The notes below the pieces were generated by a model. That model was not told the origin of the DNA. It did no database searches and saw nothing but the letters and a program-made list of their open reading frames with translations. Source: CAZXPG01 sp964643145 (GTDB lineage Bacteria; Pseudomonadota; Alphaproteobacteria; Rickettsiales; Arcanibacteraceae). Taken from it: a DNA stretch of 17,536 bases. The translations under genes were made by a program, and so were the position numbers. The stretch is from assembly GCA_964643145.1 (NCBI GenBank), contig CAZXPG010000042.1, positions 1 through 17,536 of the forward strand. Reading direction: 5' to 3'. This document shows, piece by piece, positions 11,101 to 16,012 of the stretch (positions are counted from its first letter, which is position 1; every line of letters begins with the position of its first letter).

Positions 11101-13563
11101 GTCGGTATTGCCTGGATTGCTATTGTCAAAATCTGTAATGGTGTAATGACTGATTTTATCCATTACATAATCAGGAATAGCACCATCCGCCCCTTTTACC
11201 TGGTCATAAAGCTGGCCGATATTATAGATGTTGATGGATTTACTGCTACTCCAACTACCAAGAAAATCTTTGGAAGAAAGAGCACTTGCATTAGTATTAG
11301 TGAGCTGGATGGTTTGGTCATTCCCCAGACTTACAGTTGCGGAACCATCCGCATTCTGGCTAATCGTCAGGTCAGAGAACACATTCACCGTATCAAACTG
11401 GCGCACGTCGATCTTCTCAAAGGTGGCAGCCAGATTAAAATCAGTAATCACATCCGCATCACCACTGTTCTTGGTAATCACAAACGTGTCATCGCCGCCA
11501 CCACCCGTCAGCGTATCGCTGCCTTCGTTACCATAGAGGAGTTCCGCATCCGGCCCGCCAGTGATAGAGTCATTGCCCGTACCGCCATAGATGGTATCTT
11601 TACCGCCGCCAATGTTGCTAAGCATATCTGCCCCGCCATTACCGTACACAACATCGTCACCTTCACCGCTCTCGATGGTATCGGCTGCATCTGTGGGGTC
11701 GGTGTCAGCGCTACCACCATAGAGCGTATCGTTGCTCGCCCCGCCCTGGATATTATCACTGCCAGCATTGCCATAAATGACTTCGCTATCTGCGCCACCC
11801 GCAATGGAATCATTACCTTCGCCGCCATAGATGGTATCTTTCCCGCCACTTAAATTACGGATAATGTCATCACCGCCATTGCCGAACACCACATCATCGC
11901 CTTCATTACCGTCGATAACATCCGCCTGGTCAGTGGGGTCATAATCACTAGAGCCACCTACCACGGTATCGTTACCCTGGCCGCCATAGAGCGTATCCAT
12001 ACCGCTATCGCCATGGATCAAGTCATTGCCGCCATTACCATATATAAGGTCATTCCCGGAACCCCCAGACATGGAATCTGCTACATCTGTTAGGTCATTA
12101 GCACTGGAACCGCCATAGAGCAGGTCGTCTCCAGCATCCCCCGATACGGTATCGCTGCCGCCTGCGCCATAGACCGTATCATTACCACTGCCACCAAGCA
12201 GGGTATTGTTGCCGCTATTGCCGGTGAGCGTGTCGTTATAGTTGGAACCTTGCAAGCCCTCGATACTATAGTAAACGTCACCATCAGAAGCCGTGCCGGT
12301 GTTGAGGTTAGCTTGAATGTTATAAGGCACCGAGCCATAGCTTGTTAAATCATCGCCCGTACCACCTTGCAGGGTGTCGGCTCCCTGTCCACCGTCTAAC
12401 GTATCATTACCATTGTTGCCATCGAGGATATTATTGCCGCTGTCACCCGTGATGGGGTCGTTATAGCCACTTCCCAGCACATTTTCGATGCCACTGTACG
12501 TGTCACCGCTTGCGTCGCCTGCAGTGCCGCCGGAGGTGAGATTAACCGTAACACTGCCAGGAGCGGTCGCATAAGAAGCCGTATCCGTACCACCATTGCC
12601 AGTCATATGGTCGGCGCCGCTACCTCCTTCAAACCATTCACTGTCATTACTGCCAGTGATGGTATCGTTGCCATCACCGCCATAGAATATATCCGATCCA
12701 CTCGTGTTAGTAATGATATCATTTCCGCCATTGGCATAGATTATATCATTCCCATCACCGCTATTGATCGTGTCACTGCTGTCATAGGGATCAGTGGTCG
12801 TATCGCCACCATAGATTGTATCATTGCCACCGCTTCCCTGGATGTTATCGTTTCCCCCGTTACCATAAATAGCTTCTCCATCGTTACTGCCGGTAATCGT
12901 GTCATTCCCCTGACCGCCGTAAATGATATCCGCGCCGCTGGTGTTAGTGATAATGTCATTGCCGCTATTGCCATAAATAACGTCATTGCCACTATTGCCA
13001 TCAATCGTATCACCCTGGTCGTTAGGGTCGTTGGCACTTGAACCGCCATAGATGGTGTCATTTCCATCGCCACCATAAATCACATCGCTGCCATTATTCC
13101 CATAGGCGACGTCATTGCCGCCATTGGCATAGATCAGGTCATTGCCTTCACTGCCCCAGATGGTATCGGCAGCGTCAGAGGGGTCGGTCTGCGTAGCCCC
13201 GCCGAAAATAGTGTCGTTCCCATCCCCACCATTGATGTTGTCACTGTCTTCATTACCATAGATGATGTCGTTACCGCTGCCACCGGACAGGGTGTCATTT
13301 CCCCTGCCGCCAAATTCAGTGTCGTTGCCATTGTCGCCGGAGACATTATCGTTACCGCTGTTTCCATAAATCAGATCATCGCCATCTCCACCGGAAATGG
13401 TGTCATTGCCATCATTCGGGTCTGTTGGGCCTATGCCTCCATAGATCGTATCATTTCCACCATTACCGGATAGATTATCGTTCCCTGCATTGCCATAGAG
13501 GATATCGCTGCTACTGCTGCCAGAGAGGTTATCGTTATTGCTCGTGCCAGTAAGAGTGGGCAT
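2164..13563 (-). CDS. Giant RTX protein with embedded M10-type zinc metalloprotease (3,799 residues)
   Basis: Predicted secreted calcium-binding protein. Rough residue map: 1-690, RTX nonapeptides (GGxGNDxIYG type) with TDPxD-type insertions and two A-S-Y...V-N-L modules near 328 and 408; 700-1120, four type-I-secretion-target-like modules (V-I-T-D-F, D-I-S, L-T-I-S, V-x-L-G-x-G-x-x-L-T-I); 1150-1750, unrecognised centre with an Ala-rich hydrophobic stretch at about 1600-1708; 1765-1942, RTX; 1945-2022, another target-like module; 2044-2210, metalloprotease; 2215-3450, RTX plus nine roughly 136-residue tandem modules; 3450-3690, RTX; 3690-3770, C-terminal target-like module. The protease has HEAGHALGLGH (2163-2173, Zn ligands H2163/H2167/H2173, catalytic E2164), a Met-turn at M2184 and NDIAAIQELYG at its end, all typical of M10. 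AAGGA lies eight bases before the ATG. There is no Sec signal, consistent with type I secretion, but no transporter is visible here. Adhesin or protease function is inferred. Confidence 0.93.
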   Translation of the reverse strand: MPTLTGTSNNDNLSGSSSSDILYGNAGNDNLSGNGGNDTIYGGIGPTDPNDGNDTISGGDGDDLIYGNSGNDNVSGDNGNDTEFGGRGNDTLSGGSGNDIIYGNEDSDNINGGDGNDTIFGGATQTDPSDAADTIWGSEGNDLIYANGGNDVAYGNNGSDVIYGGDGNDTIYGGSSANDPNDQGDTIDGNSGNDVIYGNSGNDIITNTSGADIIYGGQGNDTITGSNDGEAIYGNGGNDNIQGSGGNDTIYGGDTTTDPYDSSDTINSGDGNDIIYANGGNDIITNTSGSDIFYGGDGNDTITGSNDSEWFEGGSGADHMTGNGGTDTASYATAPGSVTVNLTSGGTAGDASGDTYSGIENVLGSGYNDPITGDSGNNILDGNNGNDTLDGGQGADTLQGGTGDDLTSYGSVPYNIQANLNTGTASDGDVYYSIEGLQGSNYNDTLTGNSGNNTLLGGSGNDTVYGAGGSDTVSGDAGDDLLYGGSSANDLTDVADSMSGGSGNDLIYGNGGNDLIHGDSGMDTLYGGQGNDTVVGGSSDYDPTDQADVIDGNEGDDVVFGNGGDDIIRNLSGGKDTIYGGEGNDSIAGGADSEVIYGNAGSDNIQGGASNDTLYGGSADTDPTDAADTIESGEGDDVVYGNGGADMLSNIGGGKDTIYGGTGNDSITGGPDAELLYGNEGSDTLTGGGGDDTFVITKNSGDADVITDFNLAATFEKIDVRQFDTVNVFSDLTISQNADGSATVSLGNDQTIQLTNTNASALSSKDFLGSWSSSKSINIYNIGQLYDQVKGADGAIPDYVMDKISHYTITDFDNSNPGNTDLYKAFNLIDISRFNVGSLSITTQNGSAVVDLGAGRSLTIEGVTADKLSASNFILNNSDTALAQVQQTLLQDWRATDEVKMGTSVGGQAITHTDGDVSYATNPTSFHFVNSTLGTPNTSLQMFTIEQAADKAQVLAGFNPKSPYDIIDLSKLGISSFDALGFKQVGSDAVVNVGSGQSLILPGVDVSALKATNFSGFAGEPSTIKLYHLSANSTVTENQQVLADFDPTDSNQYIDISRYYGSDNLIGGTGSDTIVGGISGNSTPHMGVVLAFTGKDTVLDLGDGKLITIPNATLDQVGGKVITGYDSDKSDNVHTVANTWNGVKADLNYGKDLFLGLGAISPATGFAISGAIAGTDYGIKRLDSSTSTADDTASESFWGKILEATAATGAAIVVNTVGTGQLSQLTVKLLEGPAHLKVAAVLYITGRAIVTQLSFDAGTETKQLIHDLLTPVSNSEIDYSKEFVRPPEYSEDDFKFLKETFKNEKMDGTIQVGYKGNLYQLEYKEGSDGNPKIFLYNDSSEHMGVPDELGGMETVSPVGSLFLPVLSTEGLPVGSYFQDTSGELWLKTGVGTFKVTDNDTDYTPPTGAYILDNTDGDLTSYLKDTMQEGAYRMVGDTLYQKVDGDLQPIAIPKYIPQGETSINFVAPTVTSLSSLIEGTVAGIINDISSGFHGEGSGTLASLLADVVLGDRPDEAVIKLAESIGTTLVGKLTLAVAGVDTHTASIVASDPSLAAAFHAGVQSFALSLAIDLAGKAITGQLDVDHVGDEVAYFMVNYGVGAGVGAGLAAGAATLFPTAAAEASILAAEASSTVAYSTAYAAAIEAGATTTAATATASAAATTAYATGTATTASFGSILSLAAGGPATALGGLLAVAGPALVIVATALIVHQFQDQIDDAIETVKDFLHDPAGTVFGHSWTSFTGTDQSEIMRSDSDKQVVALQGGNDAYFGYNAWNVAFGGSGNDVMFGGNGSRPNELYGNDGDDYLKGGNGGGNNILVGNAGSDYIVGGSQADAIYGQNRPNDPYAQSSTNADGNDTLIGGHGVDIVSGGDGNDLIYGGTGESDPTDSGDLIYGGAGADTIYGNGGNDTIYAGGDNDKVYGGEGDDHIYVNEGNNSLTGGTGSDHFYVDAKAGTTDVITDLEVHNTGEKIVLTSIGAVQNFSDLSISQQGANTVIVLPTGQQLVLDNVTAEGITGSNFLTVSSHALSGGSSVGGTDHGPLVSDTKWVRGEQPTELTYSFDSSTVQYHVDTELDDVSNQQKDAVIAALNAWSRVAGVVFTEQNDNTAVPDISIASGTPIEESEETEGLALNFVTLDTHEIQHSDVFLTPAPENTTAEDNYTALHEAGHALGLGHNETDNPDASVMNEQVPGELPTGLLYNDIAAIQELYGANHDTNSGDDTYKVGSAYEKQALWDGAGNDTIDTTSVTTDVTVDLNEGLEHVTRAGNATLWMAAGSNIENAITGSGNDSLQGNSLNNSLAGGDGDDTFYSSAGEDTLDGGTGNDTLIFTESGNLTSALAHVSGIETLNLASDDNTLDITDTLVSSTTNNTLTVNGSTATILNASGLVSVGNKIFFAGGVGNDSVTGGAGNDTIVAAEGNDTLSGGSGDDSLDGGAGDDVFISSMLELSSNDTIIGGDGNDTLVLTDEGTLTAEAFDHVSGIEKIVLAVGDTMLSIKDSLFSMAGSLLTIEGSGNDTIDAGQLVMVGNKIYFAGSSGNDLVTGGAGNDSIIAEDGNDTLVGGSGDDSLDGGAGNDSFSTSIANLDSYDTVTGGTGTDTLTFTDAGTINASAFDHVSRIETISLASGNNILTVTDALVGSAANSTLSITGGTTSTVDASQVMSGHAVNITGSSANDSFTGGSGNDTLLSGDGNDTISSGSGDDSVDAGVGNDSFSTSITDLDSHDTVVGGTGSDTLTFTDAGTINASSFDHVSGIETITLASGTNTLTVTDALAGSATGTTLNISGGTASSIDASQLGAGHSVNITGGSGGDNLTGGAGNDTLSAGDGNDTLTGGSGDDSSDGGAGNDSFSTSIADLDSHDTVTGGTGNDTLTFTDAGTIDASSFDHVSGIETISLASGTNTITITDALVASSANSTLSISGGTANTIDASQLASGHAVNITGSSGNDNLTGGAGNDTILADGGNDTLTGSSGDDSLDGGAGDDVFYTSTQNLNSHDTIIGGDGNDTLVFTDNGTITADMFAHISGIEHIILASGANTLTIPDALVGSATDTTLIISGGSGNDVIIGGNSNDTLLSGDGNDTLSSGSGDDSVDAGAGNDSLSTSIANLESHDTVTGGTGSDTLTFTDAGTINASSFGHVSGIENITLASGTNTLTVTDALAGSATGGTLNISGGTVNSIDASQLTTSHTVNITGGSGGDSLTGGAGNDTFSAGNGNDTVTGGSGSDSLDGGSGNDSFHYTASEWGGDSAVVGGAGSDAVQFTDTDTTITDSQFAHVSGVENIEFYGTANTHSITLGSNADANSHDLTLSYQHEQSGDVTLDASALHSNLNFTSGSGNDVITMGSGNDNVSGGAGNDSFTTSIANLDSHDTLDGGVGSDSLNFTDAGTVNASAFDHVSGIENIHLATGNNTLTVTDNLVGGSSLSISGGTANSINAEGLAANHTVSISGGTGNDSLIGGAGNDTLKGGNGNDTITGGEGNDSLRGGAGADSLNGGAGNDAINGDSGNDTLVGGAGNDTVVGGQGINLLQGSEGNDTLVYSADSRFAAGFVAWNVGSPDHVINGETISVQPNLQSYDVFDGGTGQDKILLTDDSDALFLDDAFTPQATPGARIVGVETIQAGGGNDVVDLTSRLYSYSNVSISGGAGNDVLWASSGSDVLDGGTGNDNLNGGTGDDTLIGGAGNDSLTGSWGKDIFVIGVHAGDRDIIRDFTLADDKIDISTFNTLTQFSMLNIAYSSNKAVVNLSTDQSVTLQQIASGSLNAGHFILATVGSSANDSAAFATETVAPLMPVGITAPVEEAVGA
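3250..6640 (-). repeat. Nine tandem ~136-residue modules in the RTX protein
   Basis: A repeated segment reads roughly: RTX pair, D-S-F-S-T-S-I-A-N-L-D-S-H-D-T-V, G-G-T-G-x-D-T-L-T-F-T-D-A-G-T-I, A-F-D-H-V-S-G-I-E, L-A-S-G-x-N-T-L-T-V-T-D-A-L, I-S-G-G-T, I-D-A-S-Q-L, V-N-I-T-G-G-S-G. The H-V-S-G-x-E (or H-V-S-R-I-E) signature recurs near 3372, 3736, 4144, 4488, 4900, 5303, 5711, 6120 and 6531. Most steps are 403-412 bp, with two shorter ones of about 345-365 bp. DNA similarity between neighbouring copies is high by eye, which suggests recent duplication or gene conversion. Confidence 0.85.
6930..7432 (-). other. M10-type (serralysin/matrixin-like) metalloprotease domain within the RTX protein
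   Basis: Residues about 2044-2211 of the giant protein. The domain opens with TKWVRGEQPTELTYSFD, typical of the first strand of secreted metzincins. It contains an alpha-helical VIAALNAWSRVAGVVFTE segment and a DISIASG strand (the usual D-I-x-I-x-x-G). The active-site helix HEAGHALGLGH has the three histidine ligands and the glutamate, SVMN forms the Met-turn, and NDIAAIQELYG closes the domain. All key residues are present, so catalytic competence is expected. In family members this domain is usually near the N-terminus, followed by a short RTX tail; here about 2,000 residues precede it. Confidence 0.88.
11160..13563 (-). repeat. N-terminal RTX nonapeptide block with recurrent TDPxD insertions
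   Basis: From the start codon the protein is almost entirely G-G-x-G-x-D/N-D-x-I repeats, expected to form calcium-loaded parallel beta-rolls. At regular intervals the roll is interrupted by a short acidic insertion such as TDPNDGNDTI, TDPSDAADTI, NDPNDQGDTI, TDPYDSSDTI, NDLTDVADSM, YDPTDQADVI or TDPTDAADTI. Each is followed by a matched GxxGDDxIYGNGGND unit. A similar SDPTDSGDLI insertion occurs in the second RTX block near 7.9 kb. Confidence 0.8.
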
Positions 13564-13617
13564 GATGAGTGTCCTTGTGTTTTCTATTAATAAGACAAAG
13601 AGAAATAGGTAATTTGG
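13564..13617 (-). promoter_or_regulatory. 54-bp gap and ribosome binding site of the giant RTX gene
   Basis: On the minus strand the gap after the lipoprotein stop ends with ACAAGGACACTC followed by ATC and the start codon. AAGGA eight bases before ATG is a credible Shine-Dalgarno. I see no convincing separate promoter or hairpin terminator in the gap, so the RTX gene is probably cotranscribed with the lipoprotein gene. Confidence 0.6.
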
Positions 13618-14265
13618 CTAGGAAGGGCAGCGATCAACTTTTTTGCCCTTCCAATATGTTTCTCCCCATTCATAAGCTCGCTTTTTGGCTTCAGCTACTT
13701 GTTCAGGAGTCATTTGGGCTTCTAATTCTTTTCGAGTGCGGCATGTATTGGGACCATTGCCATAGTAGCCTAAAATATACCACTTATAGGCCTCTATTGT
13801 GTCTTGATTCACACCTATTCCATATTGGTACTGCTTTGCTATTCCATTCATAGCACTCCAGGAATGATGTTGTTCAGCAAGCATGTTCTTATAGTATAAT
13901 GCTCTGCTGTACTCTTTTAGCGCATAATAACGAGCACCCAACTCCTCTTGGGCTCTGGCATTGCCTTTTTCTGCTGCTTGGGTTAACCAGTATATAGATA
14001 ATTGATTATCTTCCTGTATACCTGCAGCTTTTCGTATTGATATCTCTTCTTCACTAGGCGAACTTGAAGGATAATAAATCTTTCCTAGGAAAAACTCCGC
14101 TTCTGTATTGCCTTGATTAGCAAGTGCAGTACACTCACCAAGAGCACGTTTCATATCTTGATTTATGTATGCCGTCACACACGGCCGCTCTCTTTCATGA
14201 TAAAGCGAACACGCTGTCATTGGTAAAAGTGCTATAGTTAGAAATATCAAAGATATTATTTTCAT
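13618..14265 (-). CDS. Sel1-repeat (SLR/TPR-like) lipoprotein
   Basis: A 215-residue precursor with a short basic start and hydrophobic core, then lipobox M-T-A-C with the lipidated cysteine at residue 19. It is a predicted membrane-anchored periplasmic lipoprotein. The mature part contains Sel1-like helical repeats at about 41-65 (ALGECTALANQGNTEAEFFLG), 89-114 (LSIYWLTQAAEKGNARAQEELG) and 137-168 (AMNGIAKQYQYGIGV ... EAYKWYILG). The closing MTPEQVAEAKKRAYEW is typical of the end of Sel1 proteins. Such proteins are usually scaffolds for protein-protein contacts. The gene precedes the giant RTX gene by 54 bp on the same strand and has its own promoter, so the two are probably cotranscribed. 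Its function beyond that is unknown; assistance to assembly, anchoring or regulation of the RTX protein is inference only. Confidence 0.85.
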   Translation of the reverse strand: MKIISLIFLTIALLPMTACSLYHERERPCVTAYINQDMKRALGECTALANQGNTEAEFFLGKIYYPSSSPSEEEISIRKAAGIQEDNQLSIYWLTQAAEKGNARAQEELGARYYALKEYSRALYYKNMLAEQHHSWSAMNGIAKQYQYGIGVNQDTIEAYKWYILGYYGNGPNTCRTRKELEAQMTPEQVAEAKKRAYEWGETYWKGKKVDRCPS

Positions 14266-14301
14266 TTTGCTTTATCTCTCATAGGTATAAGTAAAGAAAT
14301 A

Positions 14302-14331
14302 TTTATACTTTTCCGCAACTAAGGGTGTCAA
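14302..14331 (-). promoter_or_regulatory. Sigma70-type promoter for the lipoprotein-RTX unit
   Basis: On the minus strand a consensus TTGACA (14331-14326) is followed by an 18-bp spacer and TATAAA (14307-14302). It is 37 bp upstream of the lipoprotein start codon, which puts the expected transcription start near 14295. The surrounding sequence is AT-rich. This is the only strong promoter I see upstream of the 11.4-kb RTX gene. Confidence 0.65.
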
Positions 14332-14462
14332 GTTGTATTTGGCTAGTATAAATTATCTTTAAAAACCCTAGGTTACATTTGCTTTGCAGAGCTTTTTCTT
14401 CCCTGCATATCTCATATCCGACAAATCTAAGCTGATCGCCCAAGTTGTTTTTTAAAAATATT

Positions 14463-14900
14463 TTAAGCATTATCGTCTAGTGCTGCTTCATAACTCGCAT
14501 CGTCTGAGATGTCATAGGGCATTATTTTCTTTCCAGCTGTGTAGGCATCACGCTCCATTGCCGCTACTTCTTTTATCAGCACATGCATTGACTTCCGTAT
14601 TTTGTTAGAGTGAATAGAATTCAGGAGTTCTACTGTGTTCACACTAAGCTCCATTTCTGCAACAGGAAGCGCGGGCAAGATAGGCGTTCTGATTGTTTTA
14701 AAAAACATCTCCCATTCGATGCCATAGTGCGCCTTGAGTTTATGCAAAGTACAGGCGGTGATACGGTTGGTTCCTGTTTCGTATTTTTGGATCTGCTGAA
14801 AGGTTACGCCTAACAACAGGCCAATAGACTTTTGTGTATAGCCATGATACAGCCGTAATTCTTTCAGCCGAGCGCCCAGTTTCTGATCAAAGTCGTTCAT
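14463..14900 (-). CDS. XRE-family helix-turn-helix regulator
   Basis: A 145-residue protein with an N-terminal XRE/Cro-type DNA-binding domain at about residues 6-66 (LGARLKELRLYHGYTQKSIG, then GVTFQQIQKYETGTNRIT, the recognition helix region). The GVTFQQIQKYE-GTNRI pattern is very common in alphaproteobacterial XRE regulators. The C-terminal half is helical and ends in an acidic tail (DISDDASYEAALDDNA). It follows the 106-residue gene by 14 bp on the same strand with only a weak Shine-Dalgarno (GGA), so it may be translationally coupled. It probably acts on the intergenic operators at 15272-15452 together with, or against, the divergent repressor; this is inferred from arrangement. Confidence 0.85.
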   Translation of the reverse strand: MNDFDQKLGARLKELRLYHGYTQKSIGLLLGVTFQQIQKYETGTNRITACTLHKLKAHYGIEWEMFFKTIRTPILPALPVAEMELSVNTVELLNSIHSNKIRKSMHVLIKEVAAMERDAYTAGKKIMPYDISDDASYEAALDDNA

Positions 14901-14914
14901 ATTTAAAGTCCGTA

Positions 14915-15235
14915 CTACTCTACCAGCTGCAGGAAAAATAATCTTTTATCGATAAACCGGTTCAGCACTTTCAGGTAAGTATCTAAACGGGTAGCATTTT
15001 CTTCATTAAAGAAATCAGCGCGTTTTAAAGCAGCTGTAAGGTCATAGCGGAGAAGCGTCGCTTTTTTCTTTATAAAACTTATCCCGCTTATTTCTGATGG
15101 CCTGCTGCCCTTCTGATATTGAGTAAGCAACAAGGCTACATCTCTTTTAAAGGATCTAAGGACTACTTGCTGCTCTCTCTGCGTCAGGATAGGAGTGGAA
15201 AGAGTGCTTGAGGCTGTACGCTGTGCTATGTGCAT
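14915..15235 (-). CDS. Small protein of unknown function (106 residues), first gene of the minus-strand regulatory pair
   Basis: Not recognised. The open frame extends back to 15340, but the promoter with -10 at 15284-15279 puts the transcript start near 15272. The first usable start is then the ATG at 15235 (MHIAQRTASS ...), preceded by a weak AGG. An ATG at 15289 lies inside the operator and upstream of the expected transcript start. The protein is basic and helical, with TQREQQVVLRSFKRDVALLL and a C-terminal LDTYLKVLNRFIDKRLFFLQ amphipathic helix. There is no signal peptide, membrane segment or HTH that I can name. Its place ahead of an XRE gene and opposite a repressor suggests a regulatory or antitoxin-like partner, but that is a guess. 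Confidence 0.6.
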   Translation of the reverse strand: MHIAQRTASSTLSTPILTQREQQVVLRSFKRDVALLLTQYQKGSRPSEISGISFIKKKATLLRYDLTAALKRADFFNEENATRLDTYLKVLNRFIDKRLFFLQLVE

Positions 15236-15271
15236 GATAAACCTATGTATACGGGTTAAACTTGCCTGAAT

Positions 15272-15289
15272 ATGGTTATGTATAACCAT
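15272..15289. promoter_or_regulatory. Operator-like palindrome O1
   Basis: ATGGTTAT-GT-ATAACCAT: two perfect 8-bp arms around 2 bp. The 19-base stretch GGTTATGTATAACCATTAT (15274-15292) matches 17 of 19 positions of the copy at 15434-15452, in the same orientation and exactly 160 bp away. It covers the -10 box of the minus-strand promoter. Confidence 0.65.
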
Positions 15290-15307
15290 TATAACAGTAG
15301 CGGTCAA
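15279..15307 (-). promoter_or_regulatory. Promoter of the minus-strand regulatory pair
   Basis: TTGACC (15307-15302), a 17-bp spacer and TATACA (15284-15279) on the minus strand. The -10 box lies wholly inside the operator-like palindrome at 15272-15289. A protein bound there should block RNA polymerase. A second possible -10 (TATAAT, within the spacer) has no suitably spaced -35. Confidence 0.55.
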
Positions 15308-15348
15308 GTCAATAAATAATATTTTTTGATGATGTTTCACTATTTATA

Positions 15349-15360
15349 GTTATTAGTAAC
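15349..15360. promoter_or_regulatory. Weaker operator-like copy O2
   Basis: GTTATTAGTAAC fits the same GTTAnnnnTAAC core as O1 and lies between O1 and O3, followed by CCAAATTAT, which resembles the flank of the other two. The core is short and the region AT-rich, so this copy is less certain than the outer two. Confidence 0.4.
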
Positions 15361-15413
15361 CAAATTATTACATAAAAGTTAATGAAACTTGTGTATTTAT
15401 TAACTATAATATA

Positions 15414-15442
15414 TTGACAACGGAATTAATATCGGTTATGTT
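15414..15442 (+). promoter_or_regulatory. Promoter of the plus-strand repressor gene; predicted leaderless start
   Basis: Consensus TTGACA (15414-15419), a 17-bp spacer and TATGTT (15437-15442). The expected transcription start at about 15449-15451 coincides with the ATG at 15451, and there is no Shine-Dalgarno upstream. The gene is thus probably translated from a leaderless message, as lambda cI is from its maintenance promoter. Confidence 0.55.
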
Positions 15443-15452
15443 AAACCATTAT
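15434..15452. promoter_or_regulatory. Operator-like site O3 overlapping -10 box and start codon
   Basis: GGTTATGTTAAACCATTAT is identical to the O1 sequence except for two central bases (TA instead of AT), which weakens its own symmetry. It spans the -10 box of the repressor promoter and the first two bases of its start codon, as expected for autoregulation. Confidence 0.6.
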
Positions 15453-15930
15453 GAATATACCTTCTCGCGTAAAACAGATAATGACAGTCCTGGATATGGG
15501 TGCTACGGAAGTGGCCAACAAAGGCGCGTTGCCGATTGAATCTGTCAGGAGTATCTTAAAAGGCATCTCTAAAAACCCAGGGGCGGAGATGTTGAAAGGG
15601 CTGTCAAAAGCCTTTGGCTGCTCGATTGATTTTATTGTTTCTGAGGAAGAAGTTACGCTAGAAGCCCTGACGCAGAAAAGTGCGGCTGTTGCTGCTCTCG
15701 CCGCTTCACCTGTTAATATAGAGCTGTACCAGGATGCCATTTTAGCTGTTGAAGATGCAGCAAAAAATAAAGGGATTGACTTAAGTCATAACCCACTTTT
15801 AAGAAAGTACTACGTTAACCAGGCTTATGAACTGGCCATAGAGCGCGCCGATAAGGAAGGTGCAGCACCTGCAATTGACCAGCTTTTTGTGAACTGGCTT
15901 GTAGGGAAAGATGTGAAGGAAACACAATAA
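15451..15930 (+). CDS. XRE/phage-repressor-like transcriptional regulator
   Basis: A 159-residue protein whose first about 65 residues form a helix-turn-helix of the type found in phage-like repressors: SRVKQIMTVLDMGATEVANK, then GALPIESVRSILKGISKNPG, then MLKGLSKAFGCSIDFIVSEE. The rest (about 70-155) is a helical region without a peptidase (LexA-like Ser/Lys) signature that I can see, so RecA-stimulated self-cleavage is not indicated. The C-terminus includes LRKYYVNQAYELAIERADKE and FVNWLVGKD. It is transcribed away from the small-protein/XRE pair. Its promoter -10 and start codon sit in operator O3, implying autorepression or cross-repression. The ATG at 15451 is preferred because the promoter ends just before it. 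Confidence 0.82.
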   Translation: MNIPSRVKQIMTVLDMGATEVANKGALPIESVRSILKGISKNPGAEMLKGLSKAFGCSIDFIVSEEEVTLEALTQKSAAVAALAASPVNIELYQDAILAVEDAAKNKGIDLSHNPLLRKYYVNQAYELAIERADKEGAAPAIDQLFVNWLVGKDVKETQ

Positions 15931-16012
15931 TTTGTTCCCTTCTTATATCTTCCTTTAATTACCCTTGATCTTACTTCTTTCTTCTCCTACATTCTAATAC
16001 AGGTATGGATGT
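15931..16012. other. Short gap after the repressor gene
   Basis: A pyrimidine-rich stretch (TTTGTTCCCTTCTTATATC and similar) follows the stop codon. I see no hairpin with a T-run, so no convincing terminator. The gap runs into the structured element beginning at about 16013. Confidence 0.4.

Noticed and set aside
2164..13563. Regular repeats suggestive of a CRISPR array
   Set aside because: The repeats are in frame, degenerate and encode glycine/aspartate RTX motifs. There are no unique spacers of fixed length.
13612..14346. 10-bp direct repeat ATTTGGCTAG on both sides of the lipoprotein gene (13612-13621 and 14337-14346)
   Set aside because: Ten-base matches are expected many times by chance in a window of this size, and no transposase or further flanking similarity supports a target-site duplication.
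15451..15930. LexA/cI-type self-cleaving repressor
   Set aside because: No Ala-Gly cleavage site or Ser/Lys dyad pattern could be seen in the C-terminal half.
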